64,000 nucleotides of DNA, from the NCBI GenBank assembly GCA_022414725.1, contig CM039462.1, forward strand, positions 52,878,601 to 52,942,600, read 5' to 3'. Within the stretch, counting starts at the first letter, position 1, and every line of letters begins with the position of its first letter. The DNA is from Microglena sp. YARC. Its lineage: Eukaryota > Chlorophyta > Chlorophyceae > Chlamydomonadales > Chlamydomonadaceae. The notes below the pieces were generated by a model. That model saw nothing but the letters and a program-made list of their open reading frames with translations. It was not told the origin of the DNA and ran no database searches. Position numbers and translations under genes: made by a program. Below, in pieces: positions 31,691-43,110 of the stretch.

Positions 31691-33245
31691 TACTTGCGAG
31701 AGAATCGCAACTTCATTTTTGACAAACATTCACCCAGACCAATCAGGCAGACAGACAGTTATTGTGTACATTGTGTCCTGTGTGAGAGAATCATGCAACT
31801 TCGTGGCTTGTGACAAACATTCACGCAGACAAATAGATAGACAAACAGACAAACAGGTGAACGGGTAGACAGGCAAACAGATAGAGTGGTAGAGGAGGAA
31901 AAACAGAACAGAAAGGCAGACAGAGAGTCAAACAAACAAACAAACAGGGAAGATGACGGACAATCATATGTATTGTGTGTAGTGTCCCTGTGTAGAGAAT
32001 CGCAACTTCGTTGTGTGGACAAACATTCACGCAGACAAAATAGATAGACAAACAGACAAACAGGCTCATCGGTGAAAAAACGGGGGTAGACAGGCAAACA
32101 GATAGGTACAGAGAAAAACAGACAGAAAGGCAGACAGAAAGTCAAACAAACAAACAAACAGGAAGACGGACAATCATATGTATTGTGTGTATGTGTCCTG
32201 TGTGAGAGAATCGAAACTTCGTTGTGTGACAAACAATCATCCAGACAAACAGATAGGCAGACAGACAGACAAACAGACAAACAGGTAGACAGACAAACAG
32301 GTAGACAGACAAACAGATAGACAGACAGACAGGCAAACAGGTACACAGACAAACAGGTAGACAGACAAACACAGATAGAACAGACCAGACAGGGTCAAAC
32401 AGGTACAGCAGACAAGGTAACAGGAAGAACAACAAAAGGTAGACAGACAGACAGACAGGCAAACAGGTACACAGACAAACATGTAGACAGACAAACAGAT
32501 AGACAGACAGATAGGCAAACACAGGTACACAGACCCAGAAACAGGTAGACAGACAAACAGATAGACAGACAGACAGGCAAACAGATACACAGACAAACAG
32601 GTAGACAGACAAACAGATAGACATGACACACAAGGCAAACAAGGTACACAGACAAACAGGTAGACAGACAAACAGACAGACAGGCAAAACAGGTACACAG
32701 ACCAAACAGGTAGAACAGACAAACAGGTAGACCATGACAGGACCGGCAAACAGGTACACAGACAGACAGACAAAACAGACAAACAAGATAGGCACAGACA
32801 GACCAGGCAAACAGTACACCAGACAAAAGATAGACAAGACAAACAGATTAGACAGGTAGACAGATAGACAGGACAGGACAGGCAAACAAGGTGAGGGACC
32901 AAACAGTATACAACAGACAGACAGGCAAACATGTAGGACAGACAAACAGATACACAGACCAGACCAGGGCAAACATGTAGACAGAACCAAACAGATACAC
33001 AGACAGACAGGCAAACATGTTAGGCAGACCAATACCAGATACACTAGACAGACAGGCAAACATTGTAGACAGACAAAACAGATACACAGACAGACAGGCC
33101 AAACATGTAGACCAGACAAAACAGATACCACAGACAGAACAGGCAAACCATGTAGACAGGACCAAAACAGGTAGACAGATAGACAAGAAATTAATTGTGT
33201 GTTATTTACTGGTGCGACTGAGCCGTAACTTCGACGCAGGCAGAT
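31690..33245 (+). repeat. ACAGACAAACAGGTAG array with embedded exon-like blocks
   Basis: Tetranucleotide-based (ACAG/ACAA/GTAG) repeats. The block TGTGAGAGAATCGCAACTTCG..GTGTGACAAACATTCACGCAGACA recurs near 31690, 31780, 31995 and 32205, and a decayed form lies near 33210. It alternates with 100-900 bp of array. It may be the border of an exon I cannot assign. Minus-strand Cys/Leu/Ser/Val frames of up to 334 codons are repeat translation. Confidence 0.8.
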
Positions 33246-36102
33246 AGATCGACTAGAAAGTTACACAAACTCACAGCAGGCAGACAGATAGATTGACGGA
33301 AGACACACAAAAAAACAGGCAGATACATTGACAGAATGATATCAAACACCAGGCAGGCCAGACCCAAGATTGACAGAAAGAATCGCCATAAAAGGACCAC
33401 ACGGCAGATAGATAGACCAGAAAGTTACACAAACAACACAGGCAGGCACACAGATTGAACAGAAAGACACACAAAAAAACGCACAGCAGGCAGGCAGCAT
33501 TTGACAAAAAAAGATACACAAACACTCAGGCAGACAGATAGATTGACAGAAAGACTAAAAATGCAGACACAACCAGACAGACAGGTCGACAGAAAGATAC
33601 ACAAACACACAGGCAGGCACACAGCATTGACAGGAAAGGACACACTAAAACGCAAGCAGCAGACAGATGACAGAAAGATGCACAAACCACTTCAGGCAGG
33701 ACTGAATAGATGACAGAAAGACTAAAAAACGGCTCACACAACAGACAGGCAGAGTCGACAGAAAGATACGCAAACACACAGGCAGACACATAATTGACAG
33801 AAGACACCACAAAACACAGGCAGGCAGATAGATTGACAGAAAGACACACCAAAAAGACACAGGCAGACAGATAGATTGACAAAAAGACACACAAACACAG
33901 GCAGGCAGACAGATTGGCAGAAAGACACACAAAAACACAGACAGGCAGATAATGACAGAAAGAAAAAAACAAACGCAGACGGATAGATTGAATATAAAGA
34001 CACACAAAAGCAAGGCAGGGCAGATAAGATTGACCCAGAAAGACACACAAAAACGTAGGCAGGCAGATAGATTGACAGAAACATGTAGGCAGGCAGATAG
34101 ATTGACAGAAAGACACACACACAGGCAAGCTGACAGGCAGATTGGCAGAAGGACACACAGGCACGCACTCACAGCTAGACAGATTGACTGAATGACACAC
34201 TAATACACAGGCAGGCAGACAGACAGACGGTGTATGACACACGTTGCACACTTACACAAAGGCCGGCAGATTGGCAGCAAAGGACAGAACAGGCACACAC
34301 AGAAAGACAGATCCGATGAAAGATACACAGGCCAGATTGGCAGAAGGACAGACAGGCACACACAGACAGACAGATCGACTGAAAGACACACAGGCCTGCA
34401 GATTGGCAGAAGGACAGACAGACACACACAGACAGGGAGATTGATAGAAGGACACACTTAAACCCAGACACACAGACACACACAGGCAGCCAGATTGGCA
34501 GAAGGACACACAGACACAGATAGGCACACCCAGACAGATCGACTGAAAGACGCGCAGACATACAGATTGGCAGAAGGACCGCGCAGACATCAGACAAACA
34601 CGGACAACCACAGCACCCAGACAGATCGAACGTGAAAGACACACAAGACATATCAGATTGACTGAATGACATGACACAGGCACAGATTCACTGAATGACA
34701 CACTATGCACATAGACAGGGTATACAGGCATACGCGAGACAGACAGGATTGCAGAAGGAACACACAGACACAGACATACAGATTGACTGAATGGCACACT
34801 TGCACACACAGGCAGCCAAATTGACAGAATGACACACTTGAACACAGACAGACAGCAATTGACAGGGGCACACTTACACACAGACACAGACACACAAAGC
34901 CAGATTGGGACAGAGGGACACACAGGCAGACAGATCTAGAAGACACACAGACATACAGTGACAGACACACAGACAGGTGCACGCATGCAGACAGATCAAC
35001 TAAAAGACACACAGGCATACAGATTGACAGAAGGGCACACAGACTCACAGACACACGTAGACAGCCAGATTGAAGGAATGACACGTACACACAGACAGTT
35101 AGGCAGCCAGATTGACAGAAGGGACACACGACCACAGACACAGACAGACAGATTGATAGAAGGGATACAGCAGGCACACAGACACAAGGAAACACGACAC
35201 CGCTCTGATTGACAGAATGACGCACTTGCACACAGACAGACAGATTGACAGAAAGAAACACTTACACACAGACAGGCATGCAGGCAGACAGCTAGATTGA
35301 CAAGCACAACACACAGGCATACAGATTGGCAGAAGTACAAATAGACACACTTGACAGGACAGATTGACCAGAAGACACACAGACACACACAGATTGACAG
35401 AATGGCACACTTGCACACAGACAGGCATACAGACAGATTGGCAGAAGGACACAGACACACATAGACAGACAGATTGGCAGAAGGACAAACTCACGCAAAC
35501 ACACAGGCAGCCAGATTGACAGAAGGACACACAGACAGGCAGATAAACACACAGACAGATTGGCAGACGGACACACAGGCATACAGATTGGCAGAAGGAC
35601 ACAAAGAGACACACACAGATTGACAGAATGGCACACTTGCACACAGACAGGCTTACAGACGGACAGCCAGATTGACAGGAGGACACACAGACAGACAGAT
35701 TGACAGAAGGACACACAGACACACACACAGATTGACAGATTGGTACACTTGCACACAGACAGGCATACAGACAGGCAGCCAGATTGACAGACCGACACAC
35801 AGGCATACTGATTGGCAGGACACACAGACACACACAGACAGATTGACAGAAGGACACACAGACACACGCACATATTGACAGAATGGCACACTTGCACACA
35901 GGCAGGCATACCGACAGACAGACAGATTGACAGAAGGACACACAGACACGGGATCTTTGGTCGACACGAAAATTGACAGAAATGGGCATACTTGCACACA
36001 GGCATACCAGACCGAGCCAGAGTGACAAAAGAGGACATACAGGCACACGCACAGAGATTGACAGAAGGGCACACTTGATCACTAGGCAGGCATAACAGAC
36101 AG

Positions 36103-36142
<40 letters not shown>

Positions 36143-36285
36143 CAGTGACTGAAGGACACACAGACACACCAGACAACAGGATTGACAGAAGGATCACAGA
36201 CGCACACAAAACTACAGATTGACAGAATGGCTCACACTTGCAACACAGGCAGACAGATTGGCAGAAGGACACACAGACACCGACA
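33245..36285 (+). repeat. Long GACAGA/ACACAG array, about 3 kb
   Basis: First part (to about 34150) has ~38-bp units GCAGGCAGATAGATTGACAGAAAGACACACAAA. The second has ~50-60-bp units GACAGAATGGCACACTTGCACACAGACAGGCATACAG alternating with GACAGAAGGACACACAGACACAC. One strand lacks G-rich and the other A-rich runs almost entirely, giving stop-free minus-strand frames up to 356 codons with CLSVCLSV-type sequence. These are not genes. Confidence 0.9.
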
Positions 36286-36473
36286 CAGCTACTATTTATC
36301 ACCCGACCAAACCCATTTCTCCTCGGATGCAGGTACTGTGCCATGAACGTTACAGCCAGGGGTAGGCAGATAGGCTTTTTAGGGTCTGGCCCCCAACCGT
36401 GTAGAAAAAGGGCTTACAAACATAAAAGCTGTAAAGATGAACTGAAAGCCCCTCAAACAATCGTTTTCTGACG

Positions 36474-36560
36474 GGGGGGGGGGGGGGGGGGGGGAGAGGG
36501 AGGAGAGAGAGAGAGTGGAGAGAGGGCCGGGGGGGGGGGGGGGGGGGGGCGGGGGGAGGC
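36474..36560. repeat. G tracts interrupted by GAGAGA
   Basis: Two G runs (about 36474-36494 and 36528-36556) around a GA-rich spacer, 75 bp before the acceptor of the next exon. Confidence 0.85.
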
Positions 36561-36634
36561 GGGGAGATGGAGAAGTTTCGTTGCTACAGAGATCATTTAA
36601 TTCTACAATATAATTGAATATCAATCCCATGCAG

Positions 36635-36732
36635 TACTGTGACAACGGTGAAGAAGATTTACTACAAATTCCCATTCTTAATAAAGTATGAGGACGGGGA
36701 CAAGGAGTGGTCTGACCTGAAGGAGTTTGAAG
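36635..36732 (+). CDS. Exon with Tudor-like DGD-EW core
   Basis: Acceptor CCCATGCAG; enters in phase 2 and leaves in phase 1 (donor GTGAGT). Translation TVTTVKKIYYKFPFLIKYED then GDKEWSDLKEFE. The 'YEDGDKEW-DL' core is typical of Tudor-like chromatin readers (for instance 'YDDGD-E-L-L' in PDS5-type proteins), where aromatic residues form a methyl-lysine/arginine pocket. One exon is too little to name the protein. It joins in phase to 39582. About ten decayed copies of its 3' half follow it. Confidence 0.55.
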
Positions 36733-38385
36733 GTGAGTCAGGCTTTGTGTGTGTGGATGTGTATGCGTGTGGGTGGGTGGGTGGGGGGGGGTCCTACACA
36801 TGTGACAACAGTGGAGCCCAGGACCCTTATCCCCTTCTTAATTAAGTATTGAGGACCGGGACCAAGGAGTGGTCTGACCTGAAGGAGTTGAAGGTGAGTC
36901 AGGCTTTGTGTGTGTGGATGTGTCATGCGTAAATTAGGGTGTGTGTGAGGGGGTGGGGTGGGATAAGTGGGGTGGGGGGGGGGGGGGGGGGGGGTGGGGG
37001 GGGCTCCAACTGTGAACACAGTGAGAGCCTAATGATGAATTCCCATTCTTAATAAAGTATGAGGACGGGGACAAGGAGTGGTCTGACCTGAAGGAGTTGA
37101 AGGGTGAGTCAGGCCTTTGTGTGTGTGTGTGTGTGTGGCGGAAGGGTTGGGGGGTTGGTGGGTGGGGTGGGGCTGGGGGGGCGGTCCTACAACTGTTGAC
37201 AGCATTGGAGCCCAAGGACCCTTTCCCCTTCTTAAATTAAGTATGAGGATGGGGACAAGGAGTTGGTCTGACCTGAAGGAGTTTGAAACGTGAGTCAGGC
37301 TATTGTGGTGTGGGATGTGTTAATGGGGTGTGGCTGTGTGTGTGTGTTGTCGTGTGTGTGTGTGTGTGGGGGGGGGGGGGGGAGGGGGAGGGCTCCACAC
37401 TGGGTGAAAACAGTGGAGCCCACAGACGAATACCCTGTCTTAATTAAGTATGAGGAACGGGGACAAGGAGTGGTCTGATCTTATGGAGTTTTGAAGGTTA
37501 GTTGGCTTTGCGTGCATGTGTGTGTGTGTGTGTGTGTGTGTGGGGGGCGACACACGATGAGGGGGGGGGGCTCCAACACTGTGACAACAGTGGAGCAAGG
37601 ACCCCTTTTCCCTTCTTAAAATTAAGTATGAGGACAGGGACAAAGAGTGGTCTGATGTTATGGAGTTGAAGGTAAGTTAGGGCTTTGCGTGTGTGGCCTG
37701 TGTATGTGGGTGGGGGGGCATGGGGGGGGCGCTTCTAAACTGTGACACAGTCAAGCTCCAATGACCAATCCCCTGTGTTATAAGATAAATCAATGAGGAA
37801 CGGGGTGGTGCAGTGTATGTGTGTTTGGGGGGTGGACGGTGTATGCGTGTTGGGGGGGTGAGGGTGGGGTGGACAGTTTCGGCGGGGGTGGGGGGAGGGG
37901 GGTGGACAGTGTACTGTGGGGAGGTGTTGGGGGGTGACAGTGTATGTGTGTCGGGGGGTCGTGAGGGTGTTAGACAAGGCGCAGTGGATCTGATCTTACG
38001 GAGTTGAAGGTCAGTTAGGCTGCGTGTCGCGTGTTTGGCTGTGGCTGCAGATTTGTGTGTGTGACTGGGGGGTGTTGGTGGGCTCCGTACACTGGGGGAC
38101 AACAGTGGAGCCACTGACCAATTCCCTGCCTTAATTAAGTATGAGGACCCGGAGGACAAAGGCAGTGGTCTGATGTTATGGAGTTGAAGTAAGGTAGGCT
38201 GCTTGCGTGTTTGGCTGTGTGTGTGTGTGTGTGTGTGGTGGTGGTGGTGTATACACACATAAGTGTTGGGCTCCTACACTGTGAATGCGTCAGGAGCCCA
38301 AGCGGGAACCCTTTTCCCCTTCTTAATTAAGTATGAGGAGGACAAGGAGTGGTCTGATCTTATGGAGTGTTAAGGTGTGTTTAGG
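36733..38385 (+). repeat. About nine tandem copies of the 3' edge of the Tudor-like exon with donor
   Basis: Units of 160-210 bp carry AATTAAGTATGAGGACGGGG, ACAAGGAGTGGTCTGACCTG and GGAGTTnGAAGGTGAGTCAG, then GTGTGTGTG and G-rich intron and CACTGTGACAACAGTGGAGCC. Copies near 36838-36905, 37040-37115, 37232-37295, 37437-37500, 37612-37680, 37785-37810, 37985-38015, 38130-38195 and 38320-38375. The first copies keep a perfect donor; later ones read GTAAGTTAG or GTGTGTT. ACA-block similarity shows the unit includes the exon's first bases in some copies. Confidence 0.9.
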
Positions 38386-39070
38386 CTTTGCGAGTGTGCG
38401 CGATGTGGCTGTGTGTGTGATGTGGATGTGTGTGTGGATGTGTTGTGTGGGCTGTGGATGTGTGTGTGGATGTGGCTGTGTGTGTGGCTGTGTGTGTGTG
38501 GGATGAGGCTGTGTGGTGGTGGCTGGTTGTGGTGGATGTGGCTGTGTTTGGAGTGTGTGTGATGTGGCTTGTGTGTTATGGATGTGTGTGTGGATGTGGG
38601 TGGTGTGTCGATAATGGGATGTATGTGGATTGGATGTGTGTGTGGATATGGCCTCGTTGTGTGGCGACTGCTAGGATATACGCTAGGATGGTGGATGTGT
38701 ATGTGTGGGATGTGGCTGTGGTTGTGGATGTGTGTGTGTGGGCACTGTGGCTGTGTGTGTGGATTTGGCTGTGATGTCGTGGATGTGGCTGTGTGTGTGG
38801 AATGTGCTGTGTGTTGTTATTTAGGTGAGATTATTGGTGGGTAGATGTGTGTAGATGACTATGTGGCTGTGTGGTTGTCGGCATGTGTGTTGTGTGGTTG
38901 GGCTGTTGTGTGTGTAGAGTGTTGAAGGTCGTGTTTAGGACTTTAGCGAGTGGGGACTGTGGCTGTGTGTGTTTGATGTGGCTGTGTCGCGTTGTGGATG
39001 TGGTTGTAGTGTGATTGATGCTGGGCTCCTACAGACAGTGATCGGCGGCTTAATCTTAAGGAGTGTGAAG
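38386..39070 (+). repeat. GTGTGGATGTGGCTGT array ending in a last decayed exon-edge copy
   Basis: Irregular GTGTGTGGATGTGGCTG repeats. At 39030-39080 the string CTCCTACAGACAGTGATCGG, CTTAAGGAGTGTGAAGGTGTG is a tenth, badly decayed copy of the Tudor-exon border. Confidence 0.8.
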
Positions 39071-39094
39071 GTGTGTTAAGCGCTTTTAAGTGTC

Positions 39095-39570
39095 TATCTA
39101 TCAAACCATCCACCTACCTACGGCAACCACCAGCATTAATCGTCAAACCATCACGCACCAGCAACCAACCAACCAACCAAGCAGCCCCACTGTCAAACAA
39201 CCAACGTCCAACCAACGTAGCGACCGAGTCCACTGTCAAACCAACCAACCGTAAAGCAACCAAATCGCGCCAATGTCAAACCAACCAACGTACAACCAAC
39301 AAACCAACAGCCCACTGGTCAAACCAACCATTCGTACATACAACCAAAAGGACAGCCGGTGTCAAGACCCAACCACCGTACAACCAACCAAGCAGCCCAT
39401 TTGTCAATTACCAACCAACCGGCAGCCACTGTCAATTTAACCGCCGTACAACCAACACAACACCCCACTTTAAAACAACAACCAGCCCACTGTCAAACCA
39501 ACCAACGTGTAAGACAACCAACCAGCCACTGTCAAACCAACCAACTGTGCAACAACCTAACCTACCAACA
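39095..39570 (+). repeat. (AACC)n-based array with CACTGTCAAACCAACCAACGT units
   Basis: Units of 50-60 bp: CCACTGTCAAACCAACCAACGTACAACCAACCAAGCAG. It leads directly to the acceptor at 39581, and AGCAGCCCA/TAGCAGAGTA similarity hints that units include a decayed acceptor. Confidence 0.8.
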
Positions 39571-39581
39571 CGCAATAGCAG

Positions 39582-39643
39582 AGTATCTGCCTAACAGAAG
39601 CACCACCATCGAGGAGAAGAAAGGAAAGAAGGCGACCTCACAG
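39582..39643 (+). CDS. Short Lys-rich exon following the Tudor-like exon
   Basis: Acceptor CAATAGCAG; with one base from 36732 it reads EYLPNRSTTIEEKKGKKATS Q, then GTTGGT. The phase-1 join to the Tudor-like exon works exactly. For a phase-1 exit into the exon at 42393 the donor would have to be four bases downstream (GTTG|GTTG); otherwise an exon is missing between them. Confidence 0.5.
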
Positions 39644-39864
39644 GTTGGTTGTTGTTGGTTGTTGATCGCCGTCAAGTATAGGGTCACCAGGATCAGTTGG
39701 GTTACATATTGGCGTTACTGGTTGGTTTGATTGCAGGGCGTTTTTTTCTGCTTCATTAAGGATCGTAGTTTTTACACCTGCTTTGTGGCGTAAATTATCG
39801 TATACAAAATAATAAGATACAGGTGGTTTTATGTTATTCGCCCCCTCATGGCCCTAAATCACAA

Positions 39865-40310
39865 ACAGGATGGCCCTAAAAGGCTATAAAAGCTATGTAA
39901 ACGCACTAAAAGCTATGTAATGCACTACAAAGCTATGTGAAGCACTAACAAAGCTTGTAAGCACTACAACAACTATGTAAAGCACTACCAACGCTTATGT
40001 AAAGCACTACAGACGCTATGTGAAGAACTACAAGCTATATAAAGCACTACGCAAAGCTAAACTACAAGACACTACAACCAAACGCTGTGTAAAGCACTAC
40101 AACGCTATGTAAAGCACTACAACGCTATGTAAGGCACGAAACGCTATGTAAGCAGCTACAAAGTCTCATGTAAAGCACTAATGACACGCTATGTAAATCA
40201 CTACAATTCGCTATGTAAAGGCACTAACAACCGTAATGTTAGGTCAAGCACTACACGCTGTGTAAAGCAGCTACAATGCTATGTAAAGCACTACAACGCT
40301 GTGTTCTGGA
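39865..40310 (+). repeat. Tandem AAAGCACTACAACGCTATGT repeats
   Basis: About 20 units of roughly 20-22 bp. The same motif begins the element at 59470-59515 in one copy, so the array seems to have grown from the end of that dispersed repeat. Confidence 0.9.
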
Positions 40311-40378
40311 GAAGGCCATTAAAACCATCAAGCTAGAAAAAAAACCCACTTTCAGATTTGAAAAAGCCCTGCCGGATC
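40305..40378 (+). repeat. Dispersed repeat B (CTGGAGGAGGCC...TTTGAAAAA)
   Basis: CTGGAGAAGGCCATTAAAACCAT, AAGCTAG, AAACCCACTTTCAGATTTGAAAAA. Related copies are at 41300-41385 (reverse) and 59515-59590. Abuts the tail of the SINE that follows. Confidence 0.7.
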
Positions 40379-40384
40379 CAGTCA

Positions 40385-40650
40385 AGTGAATGATACGCCT
40401 GGTCGGGTGCATGGTATTCAAGGGAACCCGTCGTACGACGCGGGCAGAGAAATGTCCACTAACACGCAATCCACAAACTACGATAGGACAAGATACACAA
40501 TCCACTCAGTTGACAACGACCTGGAAAAACGCTCGGGGTGACCGTAGGGGGAATCGAACCCCCGACAACCAACCAAGAAAGATTCAGTTTAAAACGATTG
40601 GATTGTACCATTAGACCAATAGTATCACTTAAATGGGCTATCCCAGTCAA
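40385..40650 (-). mobile_element. tRNA-derived SINE, minus strand, A and B boxes intact
   Basis: On the minus strand: A box TGGTCTAATGG (40608-40618) and B box GGTTCGATTCC (40550-40560), then a body with CGAGCGTTTTTCCAGGTCG and the tail TCTCTGCCCGCGT, GGGTTCCCTTGAATACCA, CCAGGCGTATCATT. A ~65-bp interval between the boxes is longer than in a tRNA and is partly filled by an insertion relative to the copy at 46150. Confidence 0.8.
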
Positions 40651-41299
40651 GTGTTGGGTCATATAGATTTGTTACTGGTTGGTTGAGTAAACAAAACTTA
40701 TCACTATACACATACTACTAAAGAAAACACACACTGATTATTATTCACACAATGCAGTAAAAAACAAACACTGATTATTATGCACACAAACACACTGGAC
40801 CGTTCAGACAGCAGCACTTCCAATTGTGTTATAGCATTCAGTCGGATGATTTGGGTTCAGATTTCTGAAAGAACGGCGGACTTCGTACACGAAATCGAGA
40901 ATTTGGCCTGGAAATCTAAGAAATTTCACAAGATATTCCCTGATAATTGGCCTGAAGATTCTGAGAAACCAAGTCCAAGTACTAAGTATGCTTCCAATCA
41001 TCCCGGGGGGAATTGCTAGAACCGTTTCTTGGGAAAATGTGAGATGTGACGATTTGATCGATTTGCTCAAGTATGCTTAGGTCTGTCCCCATAAGGGGCC
41101 GACAACCACGAGACCGTTGTCCGACGGTGTCAGGTGGCCGGTCGCCACGGTCGTTGGTCAGCTTGTCGGCCAAATTCCCCATTACCCCTATAATTAAGAC
41201 CACCAGTAAAATAACAAGCAAGAGAGAATTCAATGCGGACAAACTGATACACTTTTGAGCCTATCTCAGTCCACGTTTTGGTGGGGAGGGGTGACCAGG

Positions 41300-41385
41300 G
41301 ATTGTTTTTTTCAAATCTGCAAGTGGGTTTTACTAGCTTTTTGGTTATAGGCCTCCTCCAAGAACAGCTTCCATATAGCTTTTTC
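41300..41385 (-). repeat. Dispersed repeat B, reverse copy
   Basis: Reverse complement carries GGAGGAGGCCTATAACCAAA, AAGCTAGTAAAACCCACTTG and CAGATTTGAAAAAAACAAT, matching 40305-40378 and 59515-59590. Confidence 0.7.
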
Positions 41386-41464
41386 TGGGCGGCTAGAAAA
41401 CACAAACCATGCCCAAAGTGAATTGGTATCATGACCCAAAACACAGCAAAACGTATCTCAGAAG

Positions 41465-41870
41465 TCCTAGGCAGCGTCGCAAGCGACGCAGAAAATTGGT
41501 GGAGAGTGTTGGAAAAGGAGCAGACCGACGCCACTTAGTTAGAGATGGTTAGCTTGACGTGTCAGGGCTTCGCTCAGTGTCGGTCGTTTACGGATGGATT
41601 TGCAACGGGGTGAATCTGGGGCTCTGCCCCCAGAATGGTGGGGGGCTCTACAACAAGTTTGATGCAGCGTCGCCTGCGACGCTAAAAGATGGGGAAGTGA
41701 TGCGACGGAGCACAGGTGGCAAGGGAAGCGAGTTAGTTCCGAGACGTTGGCTGGCGTGTCGGGCTTATTATGGTCAGACTGTCGGTAGTTATCGGTCGAT
41801 GCCGGACAAATGGGTACAAACTGGGGGCTCCCGCCTCCCAGAATGGGGGGGAGGGCTCCACAAAAAACAG
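41465..41870 (+). repeat. Two tandem copies of dispersed repeat A
   Basis: Units of about 195-200 bp at 41465-41660 and 41664-41868, each with GCGTCGC--GCGACGC, a GTTAGTT..GAGA block, CGTGTCGGGCTT-like, TGTCGGT and CCCAGAATGG-GGGG-GGCTC ends. Open frames are incidental. Confidence 0.8.
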
Positions 41871-41879
41871 CTAACACAC

Positions 41880-42390
41880 TCACTCCCACAGATTCCAAAG
41901 GCACAAGGAGGACAACACACTAAGGCACTCATTATTACGGAACGGCAGTATGATATCATATGATATCATATGATGCTGGCAGTCTGACTAGGCTAAGGTT
42001 ACCATTTATATACAAAATCATATGATATCATACTCGCTTTGTGTCAGCACCACAATGATATGCCGGTCCTCATATGCACACAAGCACACTCACTGTACAA
42101 CAAGCAGCACCTCCTGGGTGGATCATTTTGGCGCACACACTCACTGACACAGATTCCAAAGGACTCAAAGAGGACTATGCACACACACAAACACACTCAC
42201 TGTACACACAAGCACATTCATGGTTGAATCATTTTGGCACACACACACAATGCCACAGATTCCAAAGGGCCCAAAGAGGACTTGATGCACCACACACAAC
42301 ACACTCACTGCACACACAAGCACACTCATTATACACACAAGCGCACTCACTGTACACACAAGCACACTCAGTATACACACTCACTGGCGC
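41880..42390 (+). repeat. Three to four copies of the 5' edge of the next exon with acceptor
   Basis: CACACTCACTCCCACAG|ATTCCAAAGGCACAAGGAGG (AG at 41890-41891), then AG at 42151-42152 and 42257-42258, each followed by ATTCCAAAGGnnnnAAnGAGGA; the true acceptor is at 42391-42392 (ATTCAGATGGGCCCAAGGAG). ACACAC-rich intron separates them. 41945-42050 between copies 1 and 2 is a palindromic TATGATATCATA element inserted later. Confidence 0.85.
41945..42050 (+). repeat. AT-palindromic dispersed repeat C
   Basis: TATGATATCATATGATATC, GATGCTGGCAGTCTGACTAG, GCTAAGGTTACCATTTATAT and ATCATACTC. The reverse complement of the same order is at 46605-46710. Probably a MITE. Confidence 0.8.
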
Positions 42391-42392
42391 AG

Positions 42393-42598
42393 ATTCAGAT
42401 GGGCCCAAGGAGAACCAAAAGGGCCCCAAAGTGGCTAAGGTTGCAGAGGGAAGCAAAGGGGAGAAAGCGGTGCCTAAGTCGGGATCGCTGGCGCCGCTAT
42501 CACTCTCTGCAAAGAAGACAGCCACCAAGGACTCTAGTGAGGCTGCCAAGGGTGGCTCTAGCAAGAAGGTGGCCCTGAAGGAAGTTGGTGGCAGTCGG
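42393..42598 (+). CDS. Lys/Ser/Gly-rich exon
   Basis: Phase-1 entry, phase-0 exit (donor GTAAGC). Reads DSDGPKENQKGPKVAKVAEG, SKGEKAVPKSGS, LAPLSLSAKKTATKDSSEAA, KGGSSKKVALKEVGGSR. Basic, disordered and AKK-rich, like tails of chromatin proteins. Context with the Tudor-like exon supports a nuclear protein, but no family is named. Confidence 0.55.
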
Positions 42599-42599
42599 G

Positions 42600-43110
42600 T
42601 AAGCAATGTTGAGTAAGGAGGGAGCTGAGAAGAATCAAGGTGGGCAAGGACGAGGTGGCCAAGGAGGGAGAAGCTGAGAAGAAGGTGGGCAAAGAGGAGG
42701 TGGCCAAGGAGGGAGTAGCTGATAAGAATGTGGGCAAGGAGGAGGGTGGCCAAGGAGGGAGGAGCTGAGAAGAAAGGTGGCAAGGAGGGGGTAGCTGAGA
42801 AGAAGGTGGGCAAGGAGGAAGTGGCCAAGGAGGGAGGAGGGAAGGGGTAAGCTGAGCACAGGCTGAAGGAAGGGGTGAGCTGAAGAAGAGTAGGTGGCCC
42901 AACAGCGAAGGAGGGCCAGGAAGCTGACGAAAGGTGGGAAGAGGAGGACTGGGAAGAGGTGAACAAGGAGGGCCTGGAGCTGAAGTGTCGGCTGGCAAGG
43001 TGGTGAACAGAGGTGGCAGAAGGGGAGGAGCTGAAAAGAAGGTGACCAAGGAGGTAGCGGAAGCTGAGGAGAAGGGCAGAGGATGAGGCGGAGGCGTCGG
43101 CTGGCAAGGT
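42600..43110 (+). repeat. Decayed AAGGAGGGAG/AAGGTGGGCAAGGAGGAGGTGGCC repeats
   Basis: About ten units of 40-50 bp. In one frame they would read KEGEAEKKVGKEEVA, but frameshifts break the frame. Either a coding Lys/Glu repeat that has decayed, or copies of an exon border spread into the intron. Confidence 0.65.

Noticed and set aside
32142..36344. Cys/Leu/Ser/Val-rich minus-strand frames of 200-356 codons
   Set aside because: Repeat translation of ACAGACAG arrays; no start context, domain or splice structure. They look like membrane segments only because of composition.
40450..40620. Plus-strand frame 'MIRLVGCMVF...'
   Set aside because: Lies inside the minus-strand SINE.
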